NCBI GenBank assembly: GCA_031280685.1
Contig: JAITGM010000037.1
Coordinates: 1 to 39,544 of the forward strand
Direction: 5' to 3'
Origin: Christensenellaceae bacterium
Lineage (GTDB): Bacteria > Bacillota > Clostridia > Christensenellales > UBA1750
DNA: 39,544 nt
Part shown: one piece after another, positions 1 through 8,780 of the stretch
Position numbering within the stretch: position 1 is the first letter of the stretch
How the letters are laid out: the number at the start of each line of letters is the position of its first letter
Program-made: the position numbers and the translations under genes
The notes under the pieces: model-generated
What the model saw: only the letters and a program-made list of their open reading frames with translations
Databases searched by the model: none
What the model was told of the DNA's origin: nothing

Positions 1-2
1 CG

Positions 3-3000
3 CTGCAGGTAGCGCGGACGGCGAACATCATCCTGGCGGCGGGCGCGACGGAAGCGCGCGATGCGGGCATCGTGGCGTACCCGAACTACATCTCGGGCCT
101 GGCATGGGTGGATGCGAACTACAACGGCATCCGCAACGCGGGCGAAGTCATGCTCGCGAATGTCAGCGTTAAGCTATATAAGCTTGGCGACGGCAGCGAT
201 GGCAGCATCGTGCTTGAGAGCGCTATGACCGATGCGAACGGTAAATATCGCTTCGATAATCAAGGCCTGGGCCTGAGGTTTAACGCCGATATCAGCTATC
301 AGTTGGTGTTCACTGCGCCGAGCGGCCAGAGCTACATCATTACCCTGCAAAAGCAAGGGAGCGACACGGCGCTCGACTCCGATCCGAAGCCGGAGGACGG
401 AAAGACGGATTGGCTGGTGCCGCAAACTTCCGAAAGCGCGATTGACGCTGGCTTCTACCCGGCAGGTCGCATCCATGGCTATGTTTGGAGCGATGATAAC
501 GACGATGGCCAGCAGCAGAGCAGCGAAACTGGGCGCTCGAATGTGGTCGTGAGCCTGATCAGGGTTGACGGCGCGACCGAAACGGTCGTGGGCACGCAGA
601 CGACGAACATCAACGGCAGATACAACTTCGTGAATCTGCAGCCTGGCGCTTACAAGGTTGAATTTGACAAGAGCGCAGTCATCTCGGATATGAAGACCTT
701 CATTTGGTCCGAGCCGAACTCTGGGGCGGCCGCGACGAACTCCGATGCGGTGCCGAATACCGACAGGAAGGGTAACCTCGCCACGGCGGGAACGGTAACG
801 CTCAGCGCGACGAATCGCGAACAGGCCTACGATGCGGGCATCGTGCCCAAGGCGAACTACATCGCGGGCGTAGCCTGGATAGACGGCAATTACGACGGCA
901 AGAAGGAAATGCCGCCGGAAGCGGCACTGACGGGCACGACGGTGAAGCTGTATAAGCTGGGCGATGGAAGCGACGGGAGCGTAGCGCTCGAAACCGTGGT
1001 CGTCGGAGCGGATGGCAAGTATCGCTTTGACAACAGCGGAGCAGGCCTGAAGTTTGGAGCAGGGATCGAGTATATGGTGAGCTTCACGGCGCCGAGTAGC
1101 GACAGCTACATTCACACGCTGAAGAAGGCATCAGGAACGACGGATGCGAACGATTCGGACGCCGATGAAGTGACGGGTAAGACTGATTCGCTCGAAACCG
1201 AAATCCACGGCTCTTACGACGACATCGACGCGGGCTTCTACCCGGCAGGCAAGATCACGGGCAGGGTCTGGCTTGATGACGGCAACGGAACCGAAAGCAA
1301 TCGCGATAATGGCATCCAAGACGCTGGCGAAGCGAACGTGGCCGGCGTGGTCGTTAAGCTCATGAAGGTGGTTGGCACGACCAGAACCTTGGTGGGCACC
1401 CAAACGACGACAGCGACGGGCAGATACAGCTTCACGAATCTGGGGCCGGGCCTGTACGAGGTAGACTTTGACCGCAGCGCGCTGGTTTCCGGCACGATGA
1501 CCTACCTGTGGGCAAGGAACGGCCAGGGTACGGCGGTTACGGACTCTGATGCGGTGCCTGCGGGCGGGAACAGGGCGCTGAATGAAGCCACGGCGGGAGC
1601 CGGAGCGGCGGCGCTGAGTGCGACGAAGCGCGAATACGCCTACGACGCGGGCATAGCGGCCTTCCCGAACTATATCTCCGGGCTCGTGTGGGTGGATGCG
1701 AACTACGATGGCATCCGCGATGTCGGCGAGACCCTACTGAATGGGATCACGGTGAAGCTCTACAAGAGCGGGGACGGCAACGAGGGTCTAAGCCCGATCG
1801 CGACGACGACGACGGGAACGCTCGGGGAGTACCGCTTTGATGGAGAGAGGCTCGGGCTGAAGGTTGGCGCTGAAATCAGCTACCAGGTTGAATTCACGCT
1901 GCCGGATGGGCACATCTACACGAAAAAGCAGGCCATCGCAGCGACCGCGACGACGAACTCGGATGCGGATGAAACGACCGGCAAGACCGATTGGCTGGCT
2001 TCGGCACCGGCGATTGAGCACATCGACGCGGGCTTCTACCCGGCAGGCAAGATTACGGGCAGAGTATGGCGCGATGTGAACGGCAACGGCCAGCAAGACC
2101 CGACGGAACTGACGAACGTGGCTGGGGTAGTCGTGAACCTCTACAAGGGAAGCGACACCACCCCGTTGCAGACGCATACAACGTTGGCTGACGGCAAATA
2201 CAGCTTCGAGAAGTTGACGCCGGGCAGCTACAAGGTCGAGTTCAACAAGGACGGCGTGGTTTCGCGGTTCGAAACCTACATCTGGTCGCCTGCGAAGCAG
2301 GGAGCGGATGCGACGGACTCGGATGCGAAGTTCACCAACGAGAAGGACTCGACGGCCACGACCGATCCGGTGACGCTGAGCGCGACGAACAGAACCCAGG
2401 TTTACGACGCGGGCATCGTGCCGAAGGCGAACTACATCGCGGGCATGGCGTGGAGAGACGACAGCTTCGATGGGAAGAAAGAGATTCCACCGGAAGGGCC
2501 GTTGGCCGGCACGAAGGTAGAGCTGTACGCGGCGAACAACCTGACGCTGGTGCTCGAAACCATCACGGTGGGAGCGGATGGCAAATACCGCTTTGATAAC
2601 AAGGGCAAGGGGCTGGAGTTTGGCGCGGGGCAGAGCTACGTGGTCAAGTTCACGGCGCCGAGCGGCGAGAGCTATATCTTTACGCCGAAGCTCCCGGTGG
2701 GGACGGCAGGGATAACGGAAGCGAACAACTCGGATGCGGACGAGACGACCGGAATGACCGACCCGCTCGAAACCGAAATCCATGGCTCTTACGATGACAT
2801 TGACGCGGGCTTCTACCCGGCAGGCAAGATTACGGGTAGGGTATGGCGCGATGTGAACGATAACGGCATCCAAGATAGCGGCGAAGCCAACATCGCGGGT
2901 GTGGTCGTCAGGTTGCTGAAGAATGGTACCGAAATCAACAGCATGACGACCGGGATGGACGGCAAATACAGCTTCACGAACCTCGGCCTGGGCAATTACG

Positions 3001-6000
3001 ACGTCGAGTTCAACCGCAGCAGCCTAAGGTCGCTGAACGAGAGCTATATCTGGGCCAAGAACGGCCAAGGCACGTCCACGACCGACTCCGACGCGATCCC
3101 GGATGGCGCAAACCGCAAGAGCGACATCGCAAGGGCTGGAACGGCGGCCTTGAACGCGACAAAGCGCAGCGAAGTCTACGATGCGGGCATCGTGCCGCAA
3201 CCCAACAAGATTACCGGCCTCGTTTGGGACGATTTCAACGACGATGGCATCCGCCAAGACAGCGAAGCGCCGCTCCCGGGCATCATCGTCAGGCTCTACA
3301 AGAACGACGAGGTCAGCCAGGGCATCGTGCCTCTGCAAGAGACCGTGACCGGTTCCGACGGCAAGTACGAATTCGCCGGAAAGAACGGCGCAGGCCTTGA
3401 GTTTAGCTCAACGATCGCCTACTACGTCGAGTTCGTCACCAAGACCGGCTACATCATCACCCAGCACCTCGCAACCCCGGTCGATCGCAATTCCGACGCG
3501 GATCCGATCACCGGCAAGACCGAGTGGATTCCGACCTCCAGCGAGGAGCACCTCATCGAGAACATCGACTGCGGCATGGTCGAGGTTGGCAGCATCTCCG
3601 GCCTGGTCTGGAGGGATGTCAACAACAACGGCATTCAGGACGCGGGCGAGGCCCCGGTCGCGAATGTGGTGGTGGAGCTTTACAGCTCCACCGGCACCAC
3701 TCCGCTCCAGACCGTGACGACCGGCCCCTCCGGCCTGTATACCTTCACGAAGCTGCCAAGGGGCAATTACTCGATCCTCTTCGATAAGTCCAGGCTGACT
3801 TCAACCAACGAACAATATGCCTGGTCGCCGTCGAAGCAGGGCAGCGATGCCACCAAGGATTCCGATGCCGTGCAGCTGCCCGCTAACGAAAACAGGGCGA
3901 AGGCCGACGTAGTGATTCCGACTGGCAGCAGCTTGAACGTCACCCATGTGGATGCGGGCATCGCGCCCAAGCTCCACTACATCTCGGGTCTCGCCTGGGA
4001 GGATGTTAACAGCAATGGCATTCGGGACGCGGGCGAGGCGGTTCTGCCCGGCGTGCAAGTCAAGCTCTTCATGGAGGGCGACGGCAACGACGGCTCCTCC
4101 GCGATCGACAGCACCACGACCAAGAGCGATGGTACCTATCTCTTCGACGGCAAGGGCTCCGGCCTGAAGTTCGGCTTAGGGATCAGCTACCAGGTGCAGT
4201 TCGCGACGCCGGATGGCTACCTCTTCACCCTCAAGAAGGTCGGCAACGATAGGACTAAGGACTCAGATGCCGATCCCAAGACCGGCAGGACCGATTGGCT
4301 GCCCTCTGTGGCGACCGATCAGGGGATCGACAATATCGACGCAGGCTTCTACTTCAAGAACGGCATCACGGGCATCGTCTGGCGCGACTCTAACGATGAT
4401 GGCATCCAGAACGCGGGCGAAACCAAGGGTGTCGCGGGCGTGGTCGTGACGCTCAAGCAGGGCAGCACGGTCATCGCCACCCAAACCACGGCGGCGAGCG
4501 GCCGCTACGCCTTCACGGACCTTCCGGCGGGCACTTACAAGGTCGAATTCAACCGTGCGGCCGTCAAGTCGGTTCGCGAAGAGTATGCCTGGTCTAAGTT
4601 CCAGCAGGGCAGCAATCGCAATGTCGATTCCGATGCCGAAGCCGCCAACCGCGAGGAGGATATGACGGCATCCACGAAGGATATCGTCCTAAGCGGCGGC
4701 AATGTCGCGGCCAATACCGATGCCGGCATCGTGCCTTACCCGAACTTCATCGCGGGCATCGTGTGGGATGACAGGAACTATAACGGCCTGCGCGACAGCG
4801 GCGAGCCCGGGCTCCCGAGCGTGCCGGTGCAGCTCTACATCACCGGCAGGGGCCATAAGGGCACCGAGATCTACGAAACCACGACAACCGACGCAAACGG
4901 CAACTACGTCTTCTACGATCTGCCGCTCGAGATCACTGGCGATCCAGATATGGCGTATCAGCCGATGGCAGCGGTTACGCGCAAGACCGAAAGCGAGATG
5001 CCTGCGGGCTATGTCGGCCTTGAGTTCAGCGAGAGGATCACCTACCAGGTCGAGGTCGTGAAGCCGGATGGCTACATGCTCACGAAGTACCGCGTCGGCA
5101 CGAACGACACGATTGACTCCGATTTCGACCCGGCAACCTCTAAAACCGAGTGGATCCTGAACCCCGCGACCATGACCTACGACAGGGTCGATGCCGGTCT
5201 CTATAAGGAAGGCAAGATCAGCGGCTTGGTCTGGCTCGACACCAACGATAACGGCATCCAGGATCTGACCGAGAACAGCTACGTACCCGATGTGCTCGTG
5301 ACTTTGAGCAGAAGAACCAGCACCGGCGGCTATGAGGTGGTCGGAAGGATCACCACCACGGCGAGCGGTCGCTATACCTTCGACCAGCTGACCGAGGGCA
5401 CCTATAAGGTCGATTTCGACAGAACCAAGGTCAAGGCGGAAACCAAGACCTATACCTGGGCTAAGAATGGCCAGGGCACTGTGACCACGGATTCTGATGC
5501 GATCCCGACCGGCGGTGACCGCAAGGCGCTGACGGCGGCCACGGCAGACATCATCCTGGCGGGCGGCGCCACGCAGGATCATGAGGATGCGGGCATCGTC
5601 CCGAGCCTCAATAAGATCAGCGGCCTGGTTTGGAACGACGCCAACCAGAACGGCATTCAAGACACGGGCGAGGCTAGGCTGGCCAATATCGAGGTGCAGC
5701 TCTTCAAGGATGGGGATGGCAACAACGGCATGTACCCGATCCAGACGACGCTCACCAACGCCCAGGGCGAGTACGTCTTCGACGACAATGGCAAAGGCCT
5801 GAAGTTCGGTTCCGGGATCCAATACCAGGTGGGCTTCATCGCGCCAAGCAAGTATCAGATCACGAAGATGAAGCAGGGTAGTGATATCACGAAGGATTCC
5901 GATGCTTCGCCTGAAACCGGTAAGACCGTCTTCACGACGCCGACCGAATCCGTGGCCAATATCGACTGTGGCCTGTACGAAGTGGTTGGCATCTCGGGCC

Positions 6001-6635
6001 TGGTTTGGCTCGACGAGAACGACAATGGCATTCAGGACGCCAACGAGATCACCTTTATCCCGAACGTTCTGGTGACGTTGAAGCAGCAAAGCGGTGGCGG
6101 CTATGTCAATGTGGCCTCTACGAGGACCTCGGCGACAGGCAAGTACGCCTTCGAGAATCTGGCTCCGGGCACCTACAAGGTCGAGTTCAACAAGAACGGG
6201 CTCACCACCAGCTACATCTGGGCGAAGCCCACACAGGGCGCCGATCGCACGAAGGACTCTGACGCGATCCCGGATGGCGCGAACACGGTCGATACGGCGA
6301 CCACTGCGGCTGTGACCATCGCGGTTGGAACTTCCACCGCGCTGGATGCCGGCCTGGTGAAGCCCGCGGCCACGCCCACACCGACGCCGACCATTACTCC
6401 GGCTCCGACGCCGACGACCTCGGGAGGCACGAATAACGGCGGTTCGAATGGTGGCTCAAACGGTGGCTCGAACGGTGGTAGCACCAACACGCCGAAGACC
6501 GGCGACGAAACCCAGGCTATGGTCGGGATCATCGTTTTGGGTCTGGCGGCAATCGGCCTAGCGCTGGCTGGCTTTGCCGGCAAACGCAAGCGCAAGGCGC
6601 CGGAAACTCCCAAGGATCCTCCGATGAACAGCTAG
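3..6635 (+). CDS. Giant SdrD-B-repeat cell-wall-anchored surface protein (5' end outside window)
   Basis: The reading frame is open to the left edge. The residues before the first GTG at 72 still match the end of a repeat domain (DAGIV), so the true start lies upstream and 2210 residues are visible. The visible part is sixteen SdrD-B/Cna-B-like beta-sandwich domains in strict alternation. A-type domains begin near 84, 855, 1668, 2430, 3204, 3975, 4743 and 5610 and carry LYK and GKYRFD motifs. B-type domains follow each A and carry YKVEF, an aromatic-W motif and DSDA. Each opens with a VWxDxNxNGxxDxGE-like loop, which in this family binds calcium. The A7 domain has an insertion of about 30 residues (near 4918-5020). 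A Pro/Thr linker and Gly-Gly-Ser-Asn repeats lead to TPKTGDE, a hydrophobic helix and KRKRK, a sortase sorting signal. Expected role is a long surface stalk or adhesin; the ligand-binding part is probably in the missing N-terminus. Confidence 0.93.
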   Translation: MQVARTANIILAAGATEARDAGIVAYPNYISGLAWVDANYNGIRNAGEVMLANVSVKLYKLGDGSDGSIVLESAMTDANGKYRFDNQGLGLRFNADISYQLVFTAPSGQSYIITLQKQGSDTALDSDPKPEDGKTDWLVPQTSESAIDAGFYPAGRIHGYVWSDDNDDGQQQSSETGRSNVVVSLIRVDGATETVVGTQTTNINGRYNFVNLQPGAYKVEFDKSAVISDMKTFIWSEPNSGAAATNSDAVPNTDRKGNLATAGTVTLSATNREQAYDAGIVPKANYIAGVAWIDGNYDGKKEMPPEAALTGTTVKLYKLGDGSDGSVALETVVVGADGKYRFDNSGAGLKFGAGIEYMVSFTAPSSDSYIHTLKKASGTTDANDSDADEVTGKTDSLETEIHGSYDDIDAGFYPAGKITGRVWLDDGNGTESNRDNGIQDAGEANVAGVVVKLMKVVGTTRTLVGTQTTTATGRYSFTNLGPGLYEVDFDRSALVSGTMTYLWARNGQGTAVTDSDAVPAGGNRALNEATAGAGAAALSATKREYAYDAGIAAFPNYISGLVWVDANYDGIRDVGETLLNGITVKLYKSGDGNEGLSPIATTTTGTLGEYRFDGERLGLKVGAEISYQVEFTLPDGHIYTKKQAIAATATTNSDADETTGKTDWLASAPAIEHIDAGFYPAGKITGRVWRDVNGNGQQDPTELTNVAGVVVNLYKGSDTTPLQTHTTLADGKYSFEKLTPGSYKVEFNKDGVVSRFETYIWSPAKQGADATDSDAKFTNEKDSTATTDPVTLSATNRTQVYDAGIVPKANYIAGMAWRDDSFDGKKEIPPEGPLAGTKVELYAANNLTLVLETITVGADGKYRFDNKGKGLEFGAGQSYVVKFTAPSGESYIFTPKLPVGTAGITEANNSDADETTGMTDPLETEIHGSYDDIDAGFYPAGKITGRVWRDVNDNGIQDSGEANIAGVVVRLLKNGTEINSMTTGMDGKYSFTNLGLGNYDVEFNRSSLRSLNESYIWAKNGQGTSTTDSDAIPDGANRKSDIARAGTAALNATKRSEVYDAGIVPQPNKITGLVWDDFNDDGIRQDSEAPLPGIIVRLYKNDEVSQGIVPLQETVTGSDGKYEFAGKNGAGLEFSSTIAYYVEFVTKTGYIITQHLATPVDRNSDADPITGKTEWIPTSSEEHLIENIDCGMVEVGSISGLVWRDVNNNGIQDAGEAPVANVVVELYSSTGTTPLQTVTTGPSGLYTFTKLPRGNYSILFDKSRLTSTNEQYAWSPSKQGSDATKDSDAVQLPANENRAKADVVIPTGSSLNVTHVDAGIAPKLHYISGLAWEDVNSNGIRDAGEAVLPGVQVKLFMEGDGNDGSSAIDSTTTKSDGTYLFDGKGSGLKFGLGISYQVQFATPDGYLFTLKKVGNDRTKDSDADPKTGRTDWLPSVATDQGIDNIDAGFYFKNGITGIVWRDSNDDGIQNAGETKGVAGVVVTLKQGSTVIATQTTAASGRYAFTDLPAGTYKVEFNRAAVKSVREEYAWSKFQQGSNRNVDSDAEAANREEDMTASTKDIVLSGGNVAANTDAGIVPYPNFIAGIVWDDRNYNGLRDSGEPGLPSVPVQLYITGRGHKGTEIYETTTTDANGNYVFYDLPLEITGDPDMAYQPMAAVTRKTESEMPAGYVGLEFSERITYQVEVVKPDGYMLTKYRVGTNDTIDSDFDPATSKTEWILNPATMTYDRVDAGLYKEGKISGLVWLDTNDNGIQDLTENSYVPDVLVTLSRRTSTGGYEVVGRITTTASGRYTFDQLTEGTYKVDFDRTKVKAETKTYTWAKNGQGTVTTDSDAIPTGGDRKALTAATADIILAGGATQDHEDAGIVPSLNKISGLVWNDANQNGIQDTGEARLANIEVQLFKDGDGNNGMYPIQTTLTNAQGEYVFDDNGKGLKFGSGIQYQVGFIAPSKYQITKMKQGSDITKDSDASPETGKTVFTTPTESVANIDCGLYEVVGISGLVWLDENDNGIQDANEITFIPNVLVTLKQQSGGGYVNVASTRTSATGKYAFENLAPGTYKVEFNKNGLTTSYIWAKPTQGADRTKDSDAIPDGANTVDTATTAAVTIAVGTSTALDAGLVKPAATPTPTPTITPAPTPTTSGGTNNGGSNGGSNGGSNGGSTNTPKTGDETQAMVGIIVLGLAAIGLALAGFAGKRKRKAPETPKDPPMNS
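6438..6485 (+). repeat. 12-bp tandem repeat coding for Gly-Gly-Ser-Asn linker
   Basis: Four consecutive 12-base units (consensus GGTGGCTCGAAC; first and last degenerate) code for Gly-Gly-Ser-Asn steps just before the sorting signal of the surface protein. The unit keeps the frame, so copy-number change would only lengthen or shorten the wall-spanning linker. Confidence 0.8.
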
Positions 6636-6653
6636 AGGCTTAAGCCGAGGAAG

Positions 6654-6681
6654 GCCCCGCCCGTAAGAGGGCGGGGCTTTT
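6654..6681 (+). terminator. Rho-independent terminator of the surface protein gene
   Basis: A 9-bp perfect GC stem (GCCCCGCCC with GGGCGGGGC) with a six-base loop (GTAAGA) is followed by TTTT, 19 bases after the stop codon. Confidence 0.9.
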
Positions 6682-6724
6682 CGTGGGCTTTGGGCCCGAA
6701 TCCCCAAAAACCAGAAAAAACTGC

Positions 6725-6753
6725 TTGCAAACCGTCTCAATGGGTGTTAAAAT
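6725..6753 (+). promoter_or_regulatory. Sigma-A-type promoter of rpmB
   Basis: TTGCAA at 6725-6730 and TAAAAT at 6748-6753 are separated by 17 bases, about 60 bases upstream of the rpmB start. Confidence 0.7.
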
Positions 6754-6813
6754 AACTTTGTTTTGAATCGTGATTCGCGCTGCCGCCCGGTGGCGTTTGA
6801 GGAGGTGTGCGGA

Positions 6814-7005
6814 ATGGGTAAAATCTGCGAGATCTGCAAGAAGGGCACCATGTCTGGCAACAACGTGAGCCATTCTAACAAAAAGACGAGGACGTTCTGG
6901 TCGCCAAACACGCAAAAGGTGCGCGTGGTGGTGGATGGCACGCCCAAGTCTATGTATGTGTGCACTCGCTGCCTGCGTTCGGGCAAGGTCGTTCGCAACG
7001 TGTAA
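6814..7005 (+). CDS. rpmB: Large ribosomal subunit protein bL28, zinc-binding type
   Basis: A 63-residue protein matching bL28 in length and sequence: it opens with MGKICEICKKG, has the SHSNKKT basic stretch that contacts 23S rRNA, and ends in a basic tail. Two CxxC pairs (CEIC and CTRC) mark the zinc-ribbon C+ form. The start at 6814 is chosen because an excellent AGGAGGTG (6800-6807) lies six bases before it; the in-frame extension further upstream is not ribosomal. The gene is monocistronic, with its own promoter and a strong terminator. C+ forms are, in known bacteria, often zinc-regulated, but no Zur site was recognised here. Confidence 0.96.
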   Translation: MGKICEICKKGTMSGNNVSHSNKKTRTFWSPNTQKVRVVVDGTPKSMYVCTRCLRSGKVVRNV

Positions 7006-7016
7006 GGCCTAAGGGC

Positions 7017-7066
7017 AAAAAGGCTGTTCCAAGCCGGGGATTCGCCCCGTTTGGAACAGCCTTTTT
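7017..7066 (+). terminator. Terminator after rpmB, active in both directions
   Basis: A long inverted repeat (AAAAAGGCTGTTCCA with TGGAACAGCCTTTTT) flanks a CCGGGG/CCCCG inner region and is followed by a T run. The A tract on the other side lets it also stop minus-strand transcripts. Confidence 0.9.
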
Positions 7067-7094
7067 CTAATACTCTGACCTTGCGGCTAGCCGT

Positions 7095-7199
7095 TCTTGA
7101 TCCAAAAGCCGGGCTTTGCTAGTGCTTAAGTCGGCCGCATAGGCCGCATAGTAAAAGGTTTAGCTTGAGCCACACAAAGAAGGCGCCCTTGCTTGCGGC
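7095..7199 (-). pseudogene. Decayed copy of the 3' end of the adjacent GNAT gene
   Basis: Read on the minus strand, this stretch resembles the last 30 or so codons of the GNAT gene that stops at 7200. Shared pieces include GCGCCTTC, GGCTCAAGC and CTTTTAC/TATGCG, and CGGCTTTTGG against the gene's CAGCTTTTGG. In translation GSSQAFYYA of the intact gene appears as GSS-stop-TFYYA, after a one-base shift. It looks like the surviving tail of a tandem duplicate, with the 5' part lost. The match is by eye over about 100 bases with several small gaps. Confidence 0.6.
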
Positions 7200-8099
7200 C
7201 TAGTCCCTCACGGCCCAAAAGCTGGAGCTTTGGTAAGGCCGGAAGCCGATCGCGTAATAAAAAGCCTGGCTTGAGCCTACGAAGGCGCGTTTAGCACCGA
7301 GCTGCCCGCAGCGGCGAATCGCTTCCAGCACGGCGGCCTTGCCAAGCCCCATCCGCCTGTAGGCAGGATCCGTAGCTACGGGCTCAACTAACGCACTCCG
7401 CGAGCCTTCATCCTGCCACATGCCGCAATAAGAAACGAAGTCGCCGTTTGGCGCCATAACCGCGACCTTCAGGCGCAGCTTCACGTTGGGCCGCAGAAAC
7501 TCAGACTCCCGCTCGGGCAAACCTTGCGGCTTCCACACGAAGATACCCTCCCCGTTTTGCTCGTGATCAAAGCCCTTCCAAAGCACTTGGCCATATTTGA
7601 AGAGGTTGAAGTTCTCTTCCATGCTGGTGATCGCGAAGCCCTCAGGCAGGCCGATTTTGATGCTCTGCCAGTCGTCTATGGGAAAAATGGCGTCTTTTTC
7701 GCCATTTTGCGTGGCGAAAAAACCCTGGTTCTTGGCAATATCCTGCCAAAGCAGATCCCCTTCGCGAATTAGCACGCTGAACTCGCCTTTTCCGTTTTGA
7801 AGCGCTGCCTTCGCGTAGGGCAGCATCTCGCCAAAGAGCCCTTCGTAACCGGGAAGGGTCAGCAGATAGGCCCTACCCAAGCTGCAGTCGTAGGTTGCCA
7901 GGGCGACGAGCTTGCCGCAATCCTCCCACAGGCCGATCTTTTGCAGGCCGGAGGGGTCAAGATGGTTATGGGTAATCATCCAGTCCCAGCGGCCGAAGTG
8001 GTAGTTCGGCGAGTCGAGCTTGATGAGAAAGTCGCGCACTTTGCGGTAGTCAGCCCCAAAGAGGTCGCCATTTTGGTAGGTTCGAAAGGCGATAGGCAT
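7200..8099 (-). CDS. GNAT-family N-acetyltransferase
   Basis: A 299-residue protein with a GNAT domain in its C-terminal third. The acetyl-CoA loop appears as VATDPAYRRMGLGKAAV (an RxxGxG/A motif) near residues 238-254, followed by the usual GSSQAFYYAIGF ending. The N-terminal half also resembles a degenerate acetyltransferase fold, giving a tandem layout known in this superfamily. The start at 8099 is supported by GGGAGG shortly before it. The acceptor substrate cannot be told from sequence; small-molecule amines and protein N-termini are both possible. It is transcribed alone, towards the terminator behind rpmB, and is followed at once by a decayed copy of its own 3' end. Confidence 0.85.
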   Translation of the reverse strand: MPIAFRTYQNGDLFGADYRKVRDFLIKLDSPNYHFGRWDWMITHNHLDPSGLQKIGLWEDCGKLVALATYDCSLGRAYLLTLPGYEGLFGEMLPYAKAALQNGKGEFSVLIREGDLLWQDIAKNQGFFATQNGEKDAIFPIDDWQSIKIGLPEGFAITSMEENFNLFKYGQVLWKGFDHEQNGEGIFVWKPQGLPERESEFLRPNVKLRLKVAVMAPNGDFVSYCGMWQDEGSRSALVEPVATDPAYRRMGLGKAAVLEAIRRCGQLGAKRAFVGSSQAFYYAIGFRPYQSSSFWAVRD

Positions 8100-8771
8100 A
8101 GCTGAAACCTCCCTTTTTTGCGTCCCACAACCTAATTCATATCAAAATGAAGTTGCAGTGCGATCCCTTCCTGCGCGCGCCGCGCACGGGGCTTCGGCAC
8201 GGCGGATGCGCCGCCCTGCGGGCGCCGCTTTGAACAAATCGCCTTGCTCGCTATCGCTCACTCGGCGGGAACCCTTGCCGCCTACGGCGGCTCGGAGGGG
8301 CGGCCGGCGCGCGGGCTACGCCCGCGTCAAGCGCCGAGCCCTTTTATCGCCCGCTCCGCTCGCTCAAAAGGTGCTCGGCGCTTTGCTCGCCTTTCGCTCG
8401 CCGCCGGCCGCCGCAAGCCAGCCCGCTGCGCTGAAAAAACGGCGTATTTTCATGGAACGCTGCTGAAGGAATGCATAGCCCTCGGCCCTTTTGATATGAG
8501 CGCGGGAGCGATGGGGTAGCAAGTTGGATTTGCAGCCTACTTCTGAGGGAGCACGGGGGAGTTGCTTACCCGCAATGCGGTACGCGACCTTTGAGGGAGC
8601 GACGAAACAAGAACAACCCGAGCCTGTCCCCGCCGGGGTACGAGGAGGCTGCTTTCCGCTCGCGACGACCTCGCGAAGTAGGGCCGTCGCAGCGTTCCAC
8701 GATCCGCCGCAGGTGACCGTGGGCCATTCCTTGTTTCTATAGTCAGCCTGCGCTGCGCCTGGTAGGCGTTT
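8100..8771. other. Long GC-rich non-coding region with many inverted repeats
   Basis: No credible gene was found in these 670 bases. Short reading frames exist on both strands but have no ribosome-binding site, start deep in GC-rich simple sequence and resemble no family I know. Positions 8158-8460 are full of small palindromes. Positions 8530-8740 look more ordered: CCTACTTC (8536-8543) can pair with GAAGTAGG (8675-8682), GAAACAAG (8604-8611) with CTTGTTTC (8730-8737), and CCCCGCCGGGG and CCCGCAATGCGG form inner hairpins; GAGGGAGC occurs twice. The region could be a structured RNA, a repeated intergenic element or a worn-down mobile element. The first 50 bases include the leader of the minus-strand GNAT gene. 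Confidence 0.5.
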
Positions 8772-8780
8772 TCAGCGCAG
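8748..8780 (-). repeat. Two-tier perfect hairpin across the xylulokinase stop codon
   Basis: CTGCGCTG (8748-8755) pairs with CAGCGCAG (8773-8780), and inside it CGCCT (8756-8760) pairs with AGGCG (8764-8768) around a three-base loop, leaving a TTTT bulge. It covers the last codons of xylulokinase. There is no T run on the minus-strand exit side, so it may protect the mRNA 3' end or be a palindromic repeat rather than an intrinsic terminator. Confidence 0.6.

Noticed and set aside
4689..6089. 466-codon open frame on the minus strand inside the adhesin gene (also 174-1115 and 1788-2873)
   Set aside because: The adhesin frame is strongly supported by repeats and sorting signal; the antisense frames come from its GC-rich repetitive codons and match no known family.
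1..6360. Adhesin repeats considered as a CRISPR-like or satellite array
   Set aside because: Repeats are long, keep the frame and code for full beta-sandwich domains.
8524..8742. Small plus-strand open frame in the long gap
   Set aside because: No ribosome-binding site, unusual composition, overlaps inverted repeats; treated as non-coding.
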